Below are positions 45,381 to 57,475 of a stretch of DNA of 64,000 nucleotides, in pieces. Source of the DNA: Dermacentor variabilis (lineage: Eukaryota; Arthropoda; Arachnida; Ixodida; Ixodidae); NCBI RefSeq assembly GCF_050947875.1, contig NC_134572.1, forward strand, positions 131,252,105 through 131,316,104, written 5' to 3'. The notes under the pieces were generated by a model. That model did no database searches and was not told the origin of the DNA. It saw nothing but the letters and a program-made list of their open reading frames with translations. Both the position numbers and the translations under genes were made by a program. Position 1 is the stretch's first letter; each line of letters opens with the position of its first letter.

Positions 45381-48300
45381 GCATTTAGAAAAACAACGAT
45401 AAATTTATTATAACGTCCGCATCGTTCCCGCTATCTAGGTGAATAATATTCGTGCACATAGGGCAGTCCCGTGGAGCTGTAATTCAAGCTCTAATCACGT
45501 TTTTTGTCCTGTTCTTAAGCAAGCTACGTGTGCGGCCTCTGTCTGCTGCACACATGAACGAATTCAACAGAAACCATACACAGAGAATCTAGATTTCCAC
45601 CGAACCACACCGGCACAACCTCGTCCCCGAACTCCTCACGCATACGGTGACATGAAGCTGCGCAAAAGAGGCGATTTTCGGGGTACAGACTGCAGTACGA
45701 CGAACGATTAAACGAAATTGTAACCGTGTTTTCGTTTTTTTTATCATAGGTGATAACCAGGTTTATATTACGCAATTCTGTGCTCTACTTAACTTGGCTT
45801 TGCAAAAGTGTTTTCTCCTCAAAAAAAAGAAAGGTAATAATTGCTTAAGAGCAAGAAAGACTGACATGTAGCCACTGTTGTAATGAGTACTATACTGTGA
45901 AATTCTAGAAAGTGTCAAAGAAACTTCCAAAGTATGCTGACAACTGTTTTTTCAACAAGGGCCCCCAGTCTGAGGAATGCAAGTAAGAATGACTTGAGTA
46001 GCGTGATCCCGATTCTAATGGGCACCAAGAAATGGTTTCGTGAACTGAAAGAGCCCAATATGACTTCTTTTCTTTTTATTCGGGACGCTTTGCCGCTAGG
46101 CATAAAGAATTAAGCAAGCTAAATATCTGTGCGCACTAATTCGCGATGGAAGCTTGCCTAATTTCTAGTAATTTTAGTAAAATTGTGGAGCCTCGAAAAA
46201 GGCAGAAGCAATGGGGGTTGGTTACGCTATGGATAAAGCAGTGGAAACGTATTTCTTTTTGCAATATGACGATAGTTTAGCGAGATTTGATTATGAAGCA
46301 AAATTGCAGCAGTTCTGAAGCGCTATACTAAGAACGCTCGCAGGTAAAGAAAATTAAATCATTCCAGCGGCGACACGCTGCGAAAACCACGGAAACGCGC
46401 CCTAGCAACGAGTACTCCGATTTTACACGAACTTGCCAGTGACCGGATCGCGTTACTGACCACTAACCACCACCACAGCCTTCTTCATCCGTGTTTCGCC
46501 TCTTCATAAACGGAAGCTAACGCTCGCTAACTGCAGGGCTATTAACGCCATGACGAGCGGCTTGTGGTATAAGCACAGTTGAGAGATTCAAAGCAGTAAA
46601 ACAGAATTGCATTTTCTCCTTAGCCAAATGGCGAACTGTCTGTTTTGTTCATGCAGCCTTTTTTTTTCTCTCTTGCTTCTCTTTCGCGAATACACCCGAC
46701 GTTGGGGGCGCGGATAGTAACAGAGGCGGCGCGACAAGCGCAGGGGACCAAATGAGAACAAGAAAAAAAAATAACGTGACACCGCAAGAAAACGTGCCGT
46801 AACTGTCGCCACAAGCGGCAGCGAGTGAGACCTCTCCATCATGTCGGGTCGCCTCGCACCAAAGCGACGCATGTCGCTAATTATCCACGTTTCCTTTCTC
46901 GCGCTGCCTAATTAGCGACAAATAAACGAGCGCCTCGCCACTCATAGCGCTGCGCACCGCCGGTGTTCTTGCACAGCCATCGCCCCTCCCCCCGCCCCTC
47001 TTGTTCTGGCGTCGTAAAGGGTGTCAGCAGTGCGAGATGTAGACAAGCGTGAGCAGGGGCTAATCGCTGTGCAAAATACGCGTGTCCTACGGTGATGGCT
47101 AAGGTGGCCCATTCTGGCAGGTCTTTTGGATGCCGCAGTAATGTGTTGATAATGCAAATGCTGCCTAATTTCACCACTCGTTCCACGCGCTGCATTACGA
47201 GTGAATAACAAAGACCGCGATGGCCCTGCCAACCTCTTAAGCGCTCGTCTTTATAGCGTGTCAACACTCCACTTCACATCTCTCGGGCGTGAGGCGTGTG
47301 TCTGGCCTACCCATAACCCGCTCTCAGAATGGCAATGTGGGTCGAGTGAAAACGGTCTTAACTGCCTACTCGCACAATGCAACCACGTCTACGCCACCAG
47401 GCGACATAGTCAAATGCATCTTAGTGTACCCTCTCTCTTCTCATCTATGGTGCTGCTCGCGATAAGTGCTCATTATTATACCTCGAAGAAGACCGTTGCG
47501 TCGTTCTCTTCCGTGCGCTAAAATGGCGCCGCCTGGCCTGTATTTACTTAATGGGCACCGCCACTGGGCTGCGTGTTTCCAAATACCAGACAGCGAGGGG
47601 TGCTGGACAGTAGATGATGGAGAGAGAGAGGGACGGATCAGGGACGGTGGAGGATGGTTACCGGCTCTGGAAGATGCTGCGTAATACACGTAAGAGGGCT
47701 TGAAGAGAGCGGGCATACTGCTACTTTTCACGAAGGTCATCGTCTATTTTTTGGTTCTATTTTGGCGGTGCATATCACTCGTATATTTAAAACAAAACAT
47801 TTGTTACGTGAGTCCTCATTACTCACGGCTTCCTTGAAGCCCTAATCTTCCGGGGATTGTTTTAAGAAGAAATGAGGCAAACTTATTTTTTATTCCGAAT
47901 AATATTTCAGAAGAACGAAAGTTAACTTTCTCTGGTGTATTCGGGTGGCTACGCCAAGTCTCCTTGAAGCTAACTTTCTAGTGCATTGGTACACTGTGTG
48001 ATTCCAAGCATGCAAGGAAAAAACAGTACAAGTAGTTTTGGCAAGCTTGATTTCTAATGTTATTCGACATAAGTATCATGAAATAAAAGCAAGTTTCACG
48101 CAGCCCAATCATTGACCTCGTGGTAACAGTTGAAACGCTGCGCATTACAGGTGGCTGTTTCCACATGTCGTTGCATTTGCAAATTCTTCAGTACAGATGG
48201 CATCGACGATTCGTTTCAAGCGAAATTTGTATGTGTTCCTTGCCTTAGCCTTTTTTTTTTTTTTTGACACCTCGAGGAGTTCTAAAAAAAGAAGGCAGAA

Positions 48301-49380
48301 GCAAGAAACGACAGCGAAGCGACGAAGCTCACTGCAGTGAATGAAATGGTGCCGTCCAGAAAGTTTCTTCGTCCGCAAAAAAGCAAAAGCCGGGGGCAAA
48401 CGTGCTGTCCAATCACACAGTAATGTGCAACAATTAGATCTGGATTGATACGGAAGTGACGGGCAACATTGCCACTGAGCAATATGCCTGTCCTGTTTCC
48501 TGCTCTGTGGGCCTCGCTACTCCGCAAAGCAAGAAAGTGCCTCCGCATGCTTGACAGGCTCTTTCATTTGCGGATGCCCATCTGGCACAGTGTTCCAAAC
48601 CTCAATGAATATATACGAGCTCTGAATACTGAATAACGCTCCTAATAAGGACATGCGGAGTGCACAAAGTTCTGTATGAAAGTGCTCACGCACACTGTAA
48701 AGTAATTTATAAAGGTTTAAAATATTTGAAGCGCGCTTCGCGTTTTGAGCGCATTTCTTGTTTAAATATTTTGCCTCTTATACACCGATAATTTGTGTTC
48801 ACTGTCCCTGCGCAGAATAGCAAAACACCATTATAAACGCCCGACAACCTTTGCCTTTCCCTTTTCTTTTCCCCCTCTTCATTATTTCCTCGATCTTATT
48901 TCATCTTTCCTACGCGTCTTCCTCAAGCGAAGATGTTCTGGCAAGTAAAAGCGCACAATAATATGTAATGTACTCGCAAACCAACCGGCGTAAACCCGAT
49001 GTCCATAGACATAGATGCCTAAGCTCGAATACGCACTTATTTTGTGAGCGAAACGTCGCAACATGGTTGAAAGTGGAAGAACGTGGCTGCTGCCAATACG
49101 AATAAGAGTGCACGAGGCAAATGGGAGGAAAAAATTAGGCTTGTTTTGGGAAATTGCCAGCTGTGGTAACTGCTTACCCTGGCCCATTTCTGGAAAGAAC
49201 GGAAGCGCCGCGTACGCAGAAACTTCGCACTAAAGCGATACATGTGTTTGAAATCGTATTTTCATACAACCATACCTTAGAAATGGCACTGCATACATTC
49301 GAAATATAAAAGAACGCATACCTTCAGAATATCACTGAGTGAATGCGGAAGCCACAAGAAAAACTTACGTATAATTATGC
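45381..49380. other. Unannotated interval, nothing recognised
   Basis: Overlapping frames around 46588-46872, 46908-47267 and 47441-47740 occur on both strands and match nothing I know. A pyrimidine-rich stretch lies near 46655-46690 and a T-run at 48250-48265. Confidence 0.35.
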
Positions 49381-49381
49381 T

Positions 49382-49660
49382 AATAAAGGAAAAATCGGAC
49401 ATCCACCGGTTCGTAGCAATTGCTATAAAGGAAACCCCCATACGGTTTCCTCGAAAGAAAAGCCTCAGAGTTGAAGAAAAATTCGTCCTGGTCCGGGACT
49501 CGAACCCGGGACCACCGCCTTTCCGAGGCAGCCGCTCCACCATCTGAGCTAACCAGGCGGCTAGCAGATGGCAGGGCGAAGTCGAATTTGTCGGCAACGC
49601 GAAGCAAAGGCAAGTGTTCGACGTAGTAGTTCTGCGGAAGCCCGCAAGGTGGAGAGAAGT
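49382..49660 (-). mobile_element. tRNA-derived SINE, full copy
   Basis: Minus-strand tRNA-like region 49486-49558, exactly 73 nt. It has TTAGCTCAGATGGTGGAGC (perfect D arm), CTGCC-TCGGAAA-GGCGG (anticodon arm closed by five pairs) and CCGGG-TTCGAGT-CCCGG (perfect T-arm). Six of seven acceptor pairs are intact. The position before the anticodon is C instead of the invariant U, and the unit is embedded in repeat sequence on both sides, so this is a SINE head rather than a working tRNA gene. The body runs down to 49382 (GAATTTTTCTTCAAC and following). Confidence 0.85.
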
Positions 49661-49664
49661 AATT

Positions 49665-49830
49665 AATAAAGGGAAAATCTGAAATCCACCCGTTCGTAGC
49701 AATTGCTACAAAGAAAACCCATACGGGTTCCTCGAAAGAAAAGCCGCAGAGTGGAAGAAAAATTCGTCCTGGTCCGGGTCTCGAACCCAGGACCACCGCC
49801 TGTCCGGGGCAGCCGCTCTATCATTATGCT
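49665..49830 (-). mobile_element. Second, truncated copy of the same tRNA-SINE
   Basis: Repeats the body of the preceding copy at an offset of about 283 bases: CCGTTCGTAGCAATTGCTA, TTCCTCGAAAGAAAAGCC, AAAATTCGTCCTGGTCCGGG. The tRNA-like part stops at CAGCCGCTCTATCATTA, losing the D arm and the acceptor 5' strand. Copy order is head-to-tail. Confidence 0.85.
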
Positions 49831-50418
49831 GCCCTACGGGACTTACCGAGAGTCCATAACACTTTCTGCAAATTAAATACGAAGTTTCTCGGGTGCAAAT
49901 TTTGGAAAGCGACTCTGTACAAGGATAAAAGTCTTCGTATGACCTCACAATTGTCGAAGAACCAGTGCAAATTGTCAAAATTAGGTGGGCAAGTTGTGGC
50001 TCGACATAAAGGAAGCGCAAACGGAAACTACGTCGCCAAACCTTGCGTGAAAATGCGTTACGTATATCAAGGAGAGGGTTGCGGTGCTGGCTGCTTTAAT
50101 TCAGACAGCTATGTCCGCGTTGGCGCAATAGCAACGTCTGTTCTTGAAGCTTTGTGTCAGTGTTTTCTTTACGTTTTATTATCAAGGCAGAAATGCAACT
50201 CCACCTATGGTTTTTTGTCCCTCTCTAACTCTTTCCTCGAATGTACATGTTTCACTACCTATTACAAGTCGGGCAGCACCAGTCGTTATTTCTCAAGGAT
50301 GTCTTGTTATTTCTGTCAGAGAGCTATTGAATTACAGACTGCTGCTCTGTTCTCGCGTATCTTCAAAGTTGATACCGCAACTTTCTCTTACGTTGTGTCA
50401 AGCACAACAATCTGACTG
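49831..50418. other. Interval with an unsupported 158-codon ORF (49939-50415, plus)
   Basis: The frame is Cys- and Ser-rich in its second half, but it has no signal peptide or regular cysteine spacing that I recognise. There is no promoter or splice support, so it may be chance. Confidence 0.3.
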
Positions 50419-50419
50419 A

Positions 50420-50545
50420 CCCGCCGTTGTAGCTTAATGGGAATGGCATTGCCCTTCTGAGGTCAGTGTCACAAGTACGAACCCGGGTGGGACGGTCGCA
50501 TTTTGGATAAAGGCACTATAGCAAAACGCTAGCGCAACTAAATTT
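50420..50545 (+). mobile_element. Diverged Ruka-like SINE on the plus strand
   Basis: CCCGCCGTTGTAGCTTAATG, then TTCTGAGGTCAGTGTCACAA and ACGAACCCGGGTGGGACGGT have the layout of the SINE head, followed by CGCATTTTGGATAAAGGCAC and ACTAAATTTAGGCG. The latter correspond to the body landmarks CGCATTTCGATGGGGGC and TAGATTTAGGTGC. Strongly diverged and truncated. It is the only copy in this orientation. Confidence 0.5.
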
Positions 50546-52869
50546 AGGCGTAGGTTGTCGGTATCACCGAGATGATACGCCACCAATTATTCATGGGAAT
50601 GACGAATCGACAGCGGGATCCACGTGAAGATGCTGCGTGTATCGTGGCGCCACACTTGTCCGCATGATGCTCCGCAGACATCAGAGCAATCGTAACCACG
50701 CAGACACAAATGAACGCTGACAAATATTCAGGGGAAGTCCGCTTCGCCACATCGCAGCCAGTGTGCGTGGGTGAGGCGAGTGGGCCGTCGGGGCCAAGGT
50801 TTATCGGCCAGCGTTCAGCAGCCCTTGTTGCTGAGCAAGCTTGTTTGGTCGTCTTGACTTTCATCGCACTGTGTGCGCAATCCACTGCTGTTCGTTAACC
50901 TCGTTTATTAAACAGTGTTTTTGCTCTCGTCAAGCTCTGCTAGCCTCTTTCTGATCAGGGCAGCCACGAACACTGCAACGAAGCCTAGGCGCTTCAAGGC
51001 TGACGAATCCCTGGTGATCAAAATTATTTCGGAGTCCCTCCTCTACCCCTTACGTGCCTCATAACGTGATCGTTGTTTTTAGAAAGTAAAACAGAATTTT
51101 ATTCATTTAATTTTGACCATTTCGATTGAGTTTACTGACTGTCACATTATTGTGGAACTTGCGCATCAAAAGAAAAGAAGAAAGAAACGCTATCATATCG
51201 GAGTAGGCGACTTTCTAACGACACTAAAATAAAAGGCGCAGCTGAAGCAATAATGCAACGTTTGGAATAAAGTGATCGGCGGTTTGTTAGAGCAGCGAAT
51301 AAGTCTAAAGAAAGGAAAACTACTTGTATAGCGCTCGAGTATATTATGCTATTTAGATTACCATATTTGCTAGCATAAACCACTGTCAGTTGAGGCACCA
51401 CGAACACTATAGTAGATTCTCGAGCGAAGCCTTTGTCCATCATAGTAATCCAGTGGGTTGATGACAATTCACGGTGCGTTTAGAGGGAGCCGCTGCAACG
51501 TATACCACAATTATCACCTAGCACCTCTGGTACCATGCCGAGCGATCAGCCAGCGTAGAACGTTCAGCCAATCTTTAAGGGTTGTATTTTTTCGCTGAAC
51601 ACAGTACCAAATTCTTTTTGTTTTGTTTGCAAAAAGAAACTGCTCCTGAATAAAAAATTGCTCATCATGTCAAACGCACTTTATTCTTTCAGTAATTAGC
51701 GCCTTGTAAACATTATCCCAGTGCACTTCCGGAAAAAAAAATTTAATATTTGGAGCAGGACAAGAAAGATAGCGCACCTTCAATAAGGAAATCTGAACCA
51801 GTTCGAGCTTTGAAAAGCAAGAAGAAATCTGAGAAATCTTAAACACTTTCTTTCCTAAATTTGTTGAATCATTTTCAAATATGAAAACTGAATTTCTTGC
51901 TGGACAGTTAATACAAGCACTACTAAATAATTGTCACTTGTCTCAGTGAGAGTTGGAAAAATACTCGACTATTCGGCCTCTGAAGACAAAATAACAAATA
52001 TTCTTATGTCGTTTATTGTTTTCCGGTAAAGCTCAAGAATAAGAATATTTACACACCTTTGAGAATATAGAAGAAAAAGGACCATTCCCCGATGCTGCAC
52101 TAAAATGACTTATCTAATGAAAGAGCCAGCAGACCCGGAAGCTGTGTGGAAACATGCGAGGCCTGCAGGAGGTTTTTTTTATTTGCTTACGAGGTGCATT
52201 CAAACTAAGGCCACTCCAGAACTTCAAGAGCAGCAGTTCGCATGAACAGCCAGCAAAGGGCTAGAGAAAATCAAATATAAACAAGCAGGAAAATGCGCAC
52301 GATGATGAGATATGGAAACAAAATAAAAACATCGCGAAGTGAGAGCACCTATCTCAATATTTATGAGGAGCAAGAGCGAATAAGGTGAAACAAACCACGA
52401 AGCTGTAGAAGAACGAGAAATACAGGGACGGTAATGAATGAGAGCTCGTTAAATCGGGATCAGGGGAAGTGGAAGGGCAGGCTGTGTCTGTATCACTGAT
52501 CCTTTACTGCAAGTGTTTTTTTGCGAGAGGTGAATTTGTCCATTTCCACTCGTGTGCGCTCATCTGGCGCTGCTCATCTCGAGACCCGTGAGAGTGAACT
52601 AAAGTACTTAGCGTAAGGACACTACAGTCTTGACAAAAACAGCAAAAGCAATTAATATATGTGTAAGCATACAGAAGCACGCCGAAGGTAATACACAAAA
52701 ACAACAAAAACACAAAACGCTAAAACTACAAAAAATAAAAGACAACACTAAATGGTACGCACAGTCAAATTCTGTTCTGTTCGTGAACTCAAGGATGGTC
52801 GGAATCCTGAGTGCGACTTATTTCCCTCTTCTTAGCCTTATCGTTTATTGCGTTTATTGCGTTTATCAC
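50546..52869. other. Unannotated interval, nothing recognised
   Basis: Frames at 50544-50885 and 51147-51467 (minus) match nothing I know. A GTTTATTAAACAG sequence near 50904 could be part of an LTR but is unsupported. Confidence 0.35.
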
Positions 52870-53085
52870 GCGGACACAGCTAAAGAGCTCCCCAAAGGCG
52901 TCGCCGAGCATTTCAACCAACCAGGTCATAACTTTGATGAACTTAAACTCTACATCTTCCAGTCAAATTTCCATTCTGAACGAGAAAGAAAATATAGAGA
53001 AGCATACCTCATCCATGACATCAAGACATAGCAACCAATAGGCATAAACGTTTCAAAGGGAGCTTTAGCATCTATTTGCTATGCT
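52870..53085 (+). pseudogene. GIY-YIG endonuclease C-terminal fragment of a Penelope-like element
   Basis: In one frame: ELPKGVAEHFNQPGHNFDEL, then SERERKYREAYLIHDIKT, then, past a TAG at 53029-53031, GINVSKGALASIC. The H-F-N-x-x-G-H block, the R-x-x-R-E-x-x-x-I block (with the catalytic Glu region) and the final G-I-N-x-S match the second half of the GIY-YIG nuclease domain in Penelope-like proteins. The GIY and YIG strands themselves are missing; the preceding sequence is a 9-bp direct repeat (CGTTTATTG three times at about 52842-52868). Confidence 0.75.
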
Positions 53086-53125
53086 AAATATCAAGCTATA
53101 GGCAAGAAGACTTTGGTTGCTTAGT

Positions 53126-53189
53126 GTTTTTTTTTTCTTCGCCTTTCTTTGTTTTTTTCCTTTTATTTATTTTTTTCATTATTTATTTC

Positions 53190-53220
<31 letters not shown>

Positions 53221-53255
53221 CATTCCCGTATTTCTTTCTATATATATTTTTTTCA
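53126..53255. repeat. T-rich low complexity with (TTTA)n
   Basis: Poly-T and TTTA/TTTC repeats, with uninterrupted TTTA at about 53190-53220. Confidence 0.95.
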
Positions 53256-53615
53256 CGATCCGCGGTTTATGCCACCCCTATATCTCTTTCAGAGACACGA
53301 TACCCCACGAGCACCAGCGAAGCAGGTAATAGAGGGGTGCTGTTCAGGCCGTTGACATGTGAGTGACAGACAGCCGTGTCACTGGCCTTGTGAACCAGCA
53401 TTCCTTTATTGTCAATTCTACGACCTTGCCGTTACCACACCTTCGCGCCTTGCCGCACCCACCCGCCTTAACCCTTCTCACTTTGGAATAGCCCTACCTA
53501 TATATACTGTGCCAAGGAAAGCATACGTCGCCTTGAAGACAAGTCCACTTGTCGAAACGTTGGCTCCCGCTCTCACCTTGTCCTCGTTTTGCTCATCGTT
53601 CCAAAGGTAGCATTT

Positions 53616-53770
53616 CTTTGTGTCGCTATATTGATTGAAGCTAAAAGCATTACCGTCGACAGTTATCGTGAGATGGATTCTGCGGAACTTTTTTTATGCG
53701 TTAGCATTCTTAGGGTACTTCAAGTTCTGTCTGGGGATAACTATCTATCTACGTCTCTATCTACGTATGT
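53616..53770 (+). repeat. Dispersed repeat family A, copy 2
   Basis: TTTGTGTCGCTATATTGATT, GTTATCGTGAGATGGATTCT, GCGTTAGCATTCTTAGGGTA, then a CTATCTACGTCTCTATCTAC tail. Same order as the minus-strand copy at 18420-18712. It begins right at the end of the Penelope-like element. Confidence 0.7.
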
Positions 53771-54135
53771 TTGTATTTAACAGCCTGGGTCACTGCCTTG
53801 TACGTTGTCGAATGGTTCGATCATTTAGCTGCCGTGCTGAGGGAACAGGGTTCGAAACGAACCGTTGGACCAACTTTTAGACTAACAGGTACATACGTGT
53901 AACTCTTCAATGAATTCATTTCCATTTGATATGGTTCACCGTAGATGTAGAACTTGGTACTTACCTCTCTTCAAAACACTAACGCCAGCTTGGAGCACTG
54001 TGTTTGTATGTTTCAATTGTACCGTGCTGGTCCTCAATGCGCTTCTTTGATGCCGTGTTGGGTTAGTCGGCATGTGCCAGTAGGTGTGTGCCGTTCGACA
54101 GTGACCCGAAAGATCATTTAAATTTGTCCAATGTT

Positions 54136-54220
54136 GAGGGGAATCGAGCCCACATCCCACGGATTCCTTAAGGTCAGGAACCCGACACCTTAGCAGGTTT
54201 CGCCACAATTGCGCTGGTTG
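54136..54220 (-). repeat. Weak tRNA-like sequence within a dispersed repeat
   Basis: Minus strand: CCTGCTAAGGTGTCGGG followed by GTGGGCTCGATTCCCCTC resembles an anticodon arm and a B box. It is flanked by CAACTTGGGTACGTGCCACT, a word shared with the repeat block at 18860-19150. Probably a SINE remnant. Confidence 0.35.
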
Positions 54221-54363
54221 TGTGCCGCTGCCCAATGAACTCGCCAACTTGGGTACGTGCCACTGCGTGGGCGGCAAGCTAGAGCACAGATCTCAGTGTT
54301 CGCACGCAACGGCGAACCATGCATTTTGGAAGCAACGCAGAGGCTTAGCGGCGGCGGCGCTAC

Positions 54364-54660
54364 ATGGCACCGAGTAGGGGTGCGTTTCTAGGGAAGCACG
54401 AAAGAGGCTCTGGCCGTGTGGTCGGACCCACGCAAACAAGGATCAAGACTTCGCCAGGCTACAAGAAGCATTACGCAGCACGGACTACATTACGCAGCAC
54501 GGACCTGGCGGAGCAGCTCTGGGCCGCCCAGCGAGCCCACGATGCGGTCAGGGAGTTACAACTGCCGGTCCCAACGTGGGAGTAGCCTGCTCTATAGGAC
54601 CTTGCGCCCCGTAGCTCGCAGGACATTTCATTAAAGTTATTCCATCCATCCACGAAAGAG
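54364..54660 (+). mobile_element. LINE 3' terminus with C-terminal codons
   Basis: One frame ends LRSTDLAEQLWAAQRAHDAV then LQLPVPTWE-stop at 54585, the kind of alanine-rich, P-x-P-x-W-E terminus seen in some LINE polyproteins. About 55 bases later the element ends in CATTAAAGTTATTCCATCCA followed by TCCACG, a short CATC-type tail preceded by an ATTAAA signal. All upstream coding is missing, so it is a strongly 5'-truncated insertion. The clade is not determined. Confidence 0.6.
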
Positions 54661-54714
54661 GAGTGCCACTGCGGTAGACGCCTCATACGTGACTTGTTTC
54701 GACAGTTTGTAATA

Positions 54715-54800
54715 CGTTGTGTCGCTTTATTGATCCAATGGTAAATGCTTTACCATCGACCGTCGTCGTGAGATGGCTCCGGCCGAATCATTTTTTTTCG
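54715..54800 (+). repeat. Dispersed repeat family A, copy 3 (partial)
   Basis: TGTGTCGCTTTATTGATCCA, CGTCGTCGTGAGATGGCTCC and a T-run match the first half of the copy at 53616. Confidence 0.65.
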
Positions 54801-54939
54801 TTTATCGTTTATCGTGTTGGCTGCTGGCACACACTTGAGCGGCCGAGAAAGTATTTGTCACTTACGTATTGATGGCCACTGAAAGCGAGGAACATGAAGG
54901 ATAAGGGTTAATATTTGGCAACCTCCTGCCTCGTGCTCA

Positions 54940-55055
54940 TCTCTATATCTCTATATCTCTGTTTCTCTCTCTATCTCACACACACACACATGCACGCACG
55001 CACACGTTTATCATTTATTTATTTATTTATTTATTTGTTTGTTTGTTTATTTAAT
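54940..55055. repeat. Compound microsatellite: TCTCTATA, (CA)n, (TTTA)n, (TTTG)n
   Basis: Successive short simple repeats, with CA repeats near 54976-54990 and TTTA/TTTG near 55012-55052. Confidence 0.93.
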
Positions 55056-57460
55056 AATCACAGCCTACTAGTAAACAAAAGGACACGAAAGAAAATAAAC
55101 ATAAGCATTGGAGAAATAGATGTTTTTGAAGGAAACATGGTTTTATGTTTGCGAATAACATTCGCGAGAACTAGTTGCGCACAACCGCCGTCGACATTGT
55201 TCATTCAGCCTTGAACTTCGCTGGTGGCATGCCAATTACACGTGGGTTTATTATTTCGTGCACTTTAAATTTGAATGGCTCCGTTCTAGCTCTTGAGCCT
55301 GTCTTTGTGGTCGGTGGCTGGCCGTCGGAGGTTGGGACAATAGGCGGCGACTCAAAGGGCGCTCGCGTCGCGGGCCGCAATCATTGCCGAACTACCGACG
55401 TCATAGTTCTCTTTGAAACGCACCGTGCTGTCCAGCTAGAGTACTCCTACAGATGGGCTAGTCAATGGCTCTTTTCTTTGCGGAGCCACACAATGAACCA
55501 ACATATCCAAGCTAAATGTTTCGCCGCAACCATTGTACTGTCTCGCGCAATCTCAGCTTTAATATGGTGCCCGTGTTCAAAAAGGCCCCACGAGTACACG
55601 GCGGCGCCGACATACGAATAAATGGAAAACGAGAATAGTTACTGGTATTTATTGCACCAAATTTTAGTGTGCCAACGCCACCGTGAGGTCTCGGGGCCCA
55701 AGACGTGCACCGTGTCGCAGCTGATATTGCAGGCGACTGTACGTTGTCAAACGCAGTACTTCTGTAATAAAGCGAACTACTTCCTTGGGGCGTTCGGATG
55801 TTCACTTGTATTCACAATCATCGTCGATAGTTTCTGGAGAATTACGCGTTTACCGTTCCTAACATCAATTTCGAAAGAGTAATGACACAGCTCTTTATCA
55901 GAATAGAGGCAAGACTACTTAGTAGGTGTTTGTCCTCATATTATCTCGTTACAAAAATAATAAAAGAAACAATCTCTCAATATTGCCATTGTATTTTCGC
56001 CAGCTGAACTTATTTGCTGCAATGAAACATTCAACCTTAACGATGCTCTCGTGAAGATTGCAAAAGCATCCTCGTTATTCAAGCAACGCCTTTTCTTCTT
56101 GCTACCATGTCATACACATGATCAATTTGAACACCGCGCGTGCTATAAGTAAACCACCAATAGGGTGCGTTACGTCTGAAGAAATTCAAGATTGACCCGC
56201 ATTCTTCTTGTTTGATCCTAGTCAATAAAGAATCGGCACGTTCTCGTGTAGGAAACACCACTTTATACCAGACTCACAGCATTCCGCACAATCTCTCCTC
56301 AACAGACTAGGGAAGTGGGCCTATCCGCCGCACGCAGAAGCTCCTTCCCCAACAAAGCGCGCTGGTCAGGCGCGGCGGTGGCGTCGTCCTGCTGGCTCGA
56401 CCCTCCGATATTCTGTGCAATCACTGGCGCGAAACGAGTGCGCTCTCATCGACTAGCCAGTGTCTGCGACGACGTCATTTGGCGATGCTATCCGCCGGTT
56501 CATCTTCGCGCCGGATCCGAGCCGGACCCGCCGCGTCGCCTCGCTCCAGCAGCATTGAATTGAACAAGGAGCGCTCCGCGCGAGAGCCAAGTTTGGGTTC
56601 TCGTTCGGCAGCTCGCTAATCGGTAGCGCCATTAGGTTTTTCCCTGCGTCGAGATAAGTGCCACCGTAGCGCGTAGACGTGACTCCGATGCTCCCCCTCC
56701 CCCCTCCTCAGTAAAATAGGAAGGAAGAAAAGCCTGTGACATATAAATTCCAGGAACGGTTTGCGTTAGCTCAGTTAACCGAGCACTATTGAATGCCCAG
56801 AGAACGCTGGTCTGTGTGCGTGCTCATAACTTCTTATCGCATGTTTTTTTTTTCGTTCGTTACCGCTTGCCCATCTCCGAGATTAGGCTACCAAAGCAGG
56901 TGCATGCTGATTAGTCTATGCGCTTTTTCTTTCCTTCTGTCTATTAAATTATTGCATTTGTACATTTCACTGAAAGTGTAACGCAGACAGAATAAGTTGC
57001 TTGAAAGCAACTCCAAAGTGTTAACGCTGCAGTTAAAAAAAAGGATCCATAACCCCTACATCAATTATGCAATAGTTCAGCATCTCAACTGGTACTATAG
57101 AGCATGCTACTAAGCAGTGCTACATAACTTTTAACGCAGTTTCACTATAGGCTAACTTCTTCAGTGAAGTGCTTGGAGAGATGACAATGGCGAAATAAAA
57201 GTTCCCTAGCTCTGCTCCTCTTCTGTTTGTTTATCGCTTACCTTTCTTAATCTGTGTATGTGCGTAGAGCCGTAATATGATCACTACCCCACTGGGCAAC
57301 AAACATAGGGCTACCGAGCACTACTTAGTCTCTATGCTGCGTACCTGCCTAAGTATCTGCAGGTCTCACAATTTTTTTTTCTTTCATACAATAGCCTCTA
57401 CGTAGCAAATACAGGAACTAGCAATAACGGAGGAAAAAAGTTGCAGAATTCTAGAACATC
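55056..57460. other. Mostly unannotated; CpG-rich patch at 56320-56700
   Basis: A 148-codon frame at 55175-55621 (plus) is unsupported. The stretch 56320-56700 is CpG-rich (CGCGGCGGTGGCGTCGTCC, CCGGATCCGAGCCGGACCCG) and could be a promoter island or a GC-rich repeat. No TATA box or start is convincing. Confidence 0.35.
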
Positions 57461-57475
57461 ATTGAGAGAGATAAA

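Larger units (their letters stand above)
52870..53615 (+). mobile_element. Penelope-like element, 3' end
   Basis: The coding remnant is followed by a tail (53340-53610) containing ACCCGCCTTAACCCTTCTCA and AGACAAGTCCACTTGTCGAA then ACGTTGGCTCCCGC. This is a hallmark I associate with the 3' ends of Penelope-like elements in arthropods. A (TTTA)n low-complexity tract lies between them. No reverse transcriptase was found upstream, so the copy is 5'-truncated. Confidence 0.75.

Noticed and set aside
49486..49558. Functional tRNA gene
   Set aside because: The fold is good, but the base before the anticodon is C, the first acceptor pair is broken, and a SINE body follows. A second copy shares that body.
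49939..50415. 158-codon plus-strand ORF
   Set aside because: No recognisable motif, signal peptide or regular cysteine pattern. It sits between SINE copies.
50546..50960. Possible LTR with an AATAAA-like signal
   Set aside because: No matching second LTR, no TG..CA ends with target duplication, and no primer-binding site could be identified.
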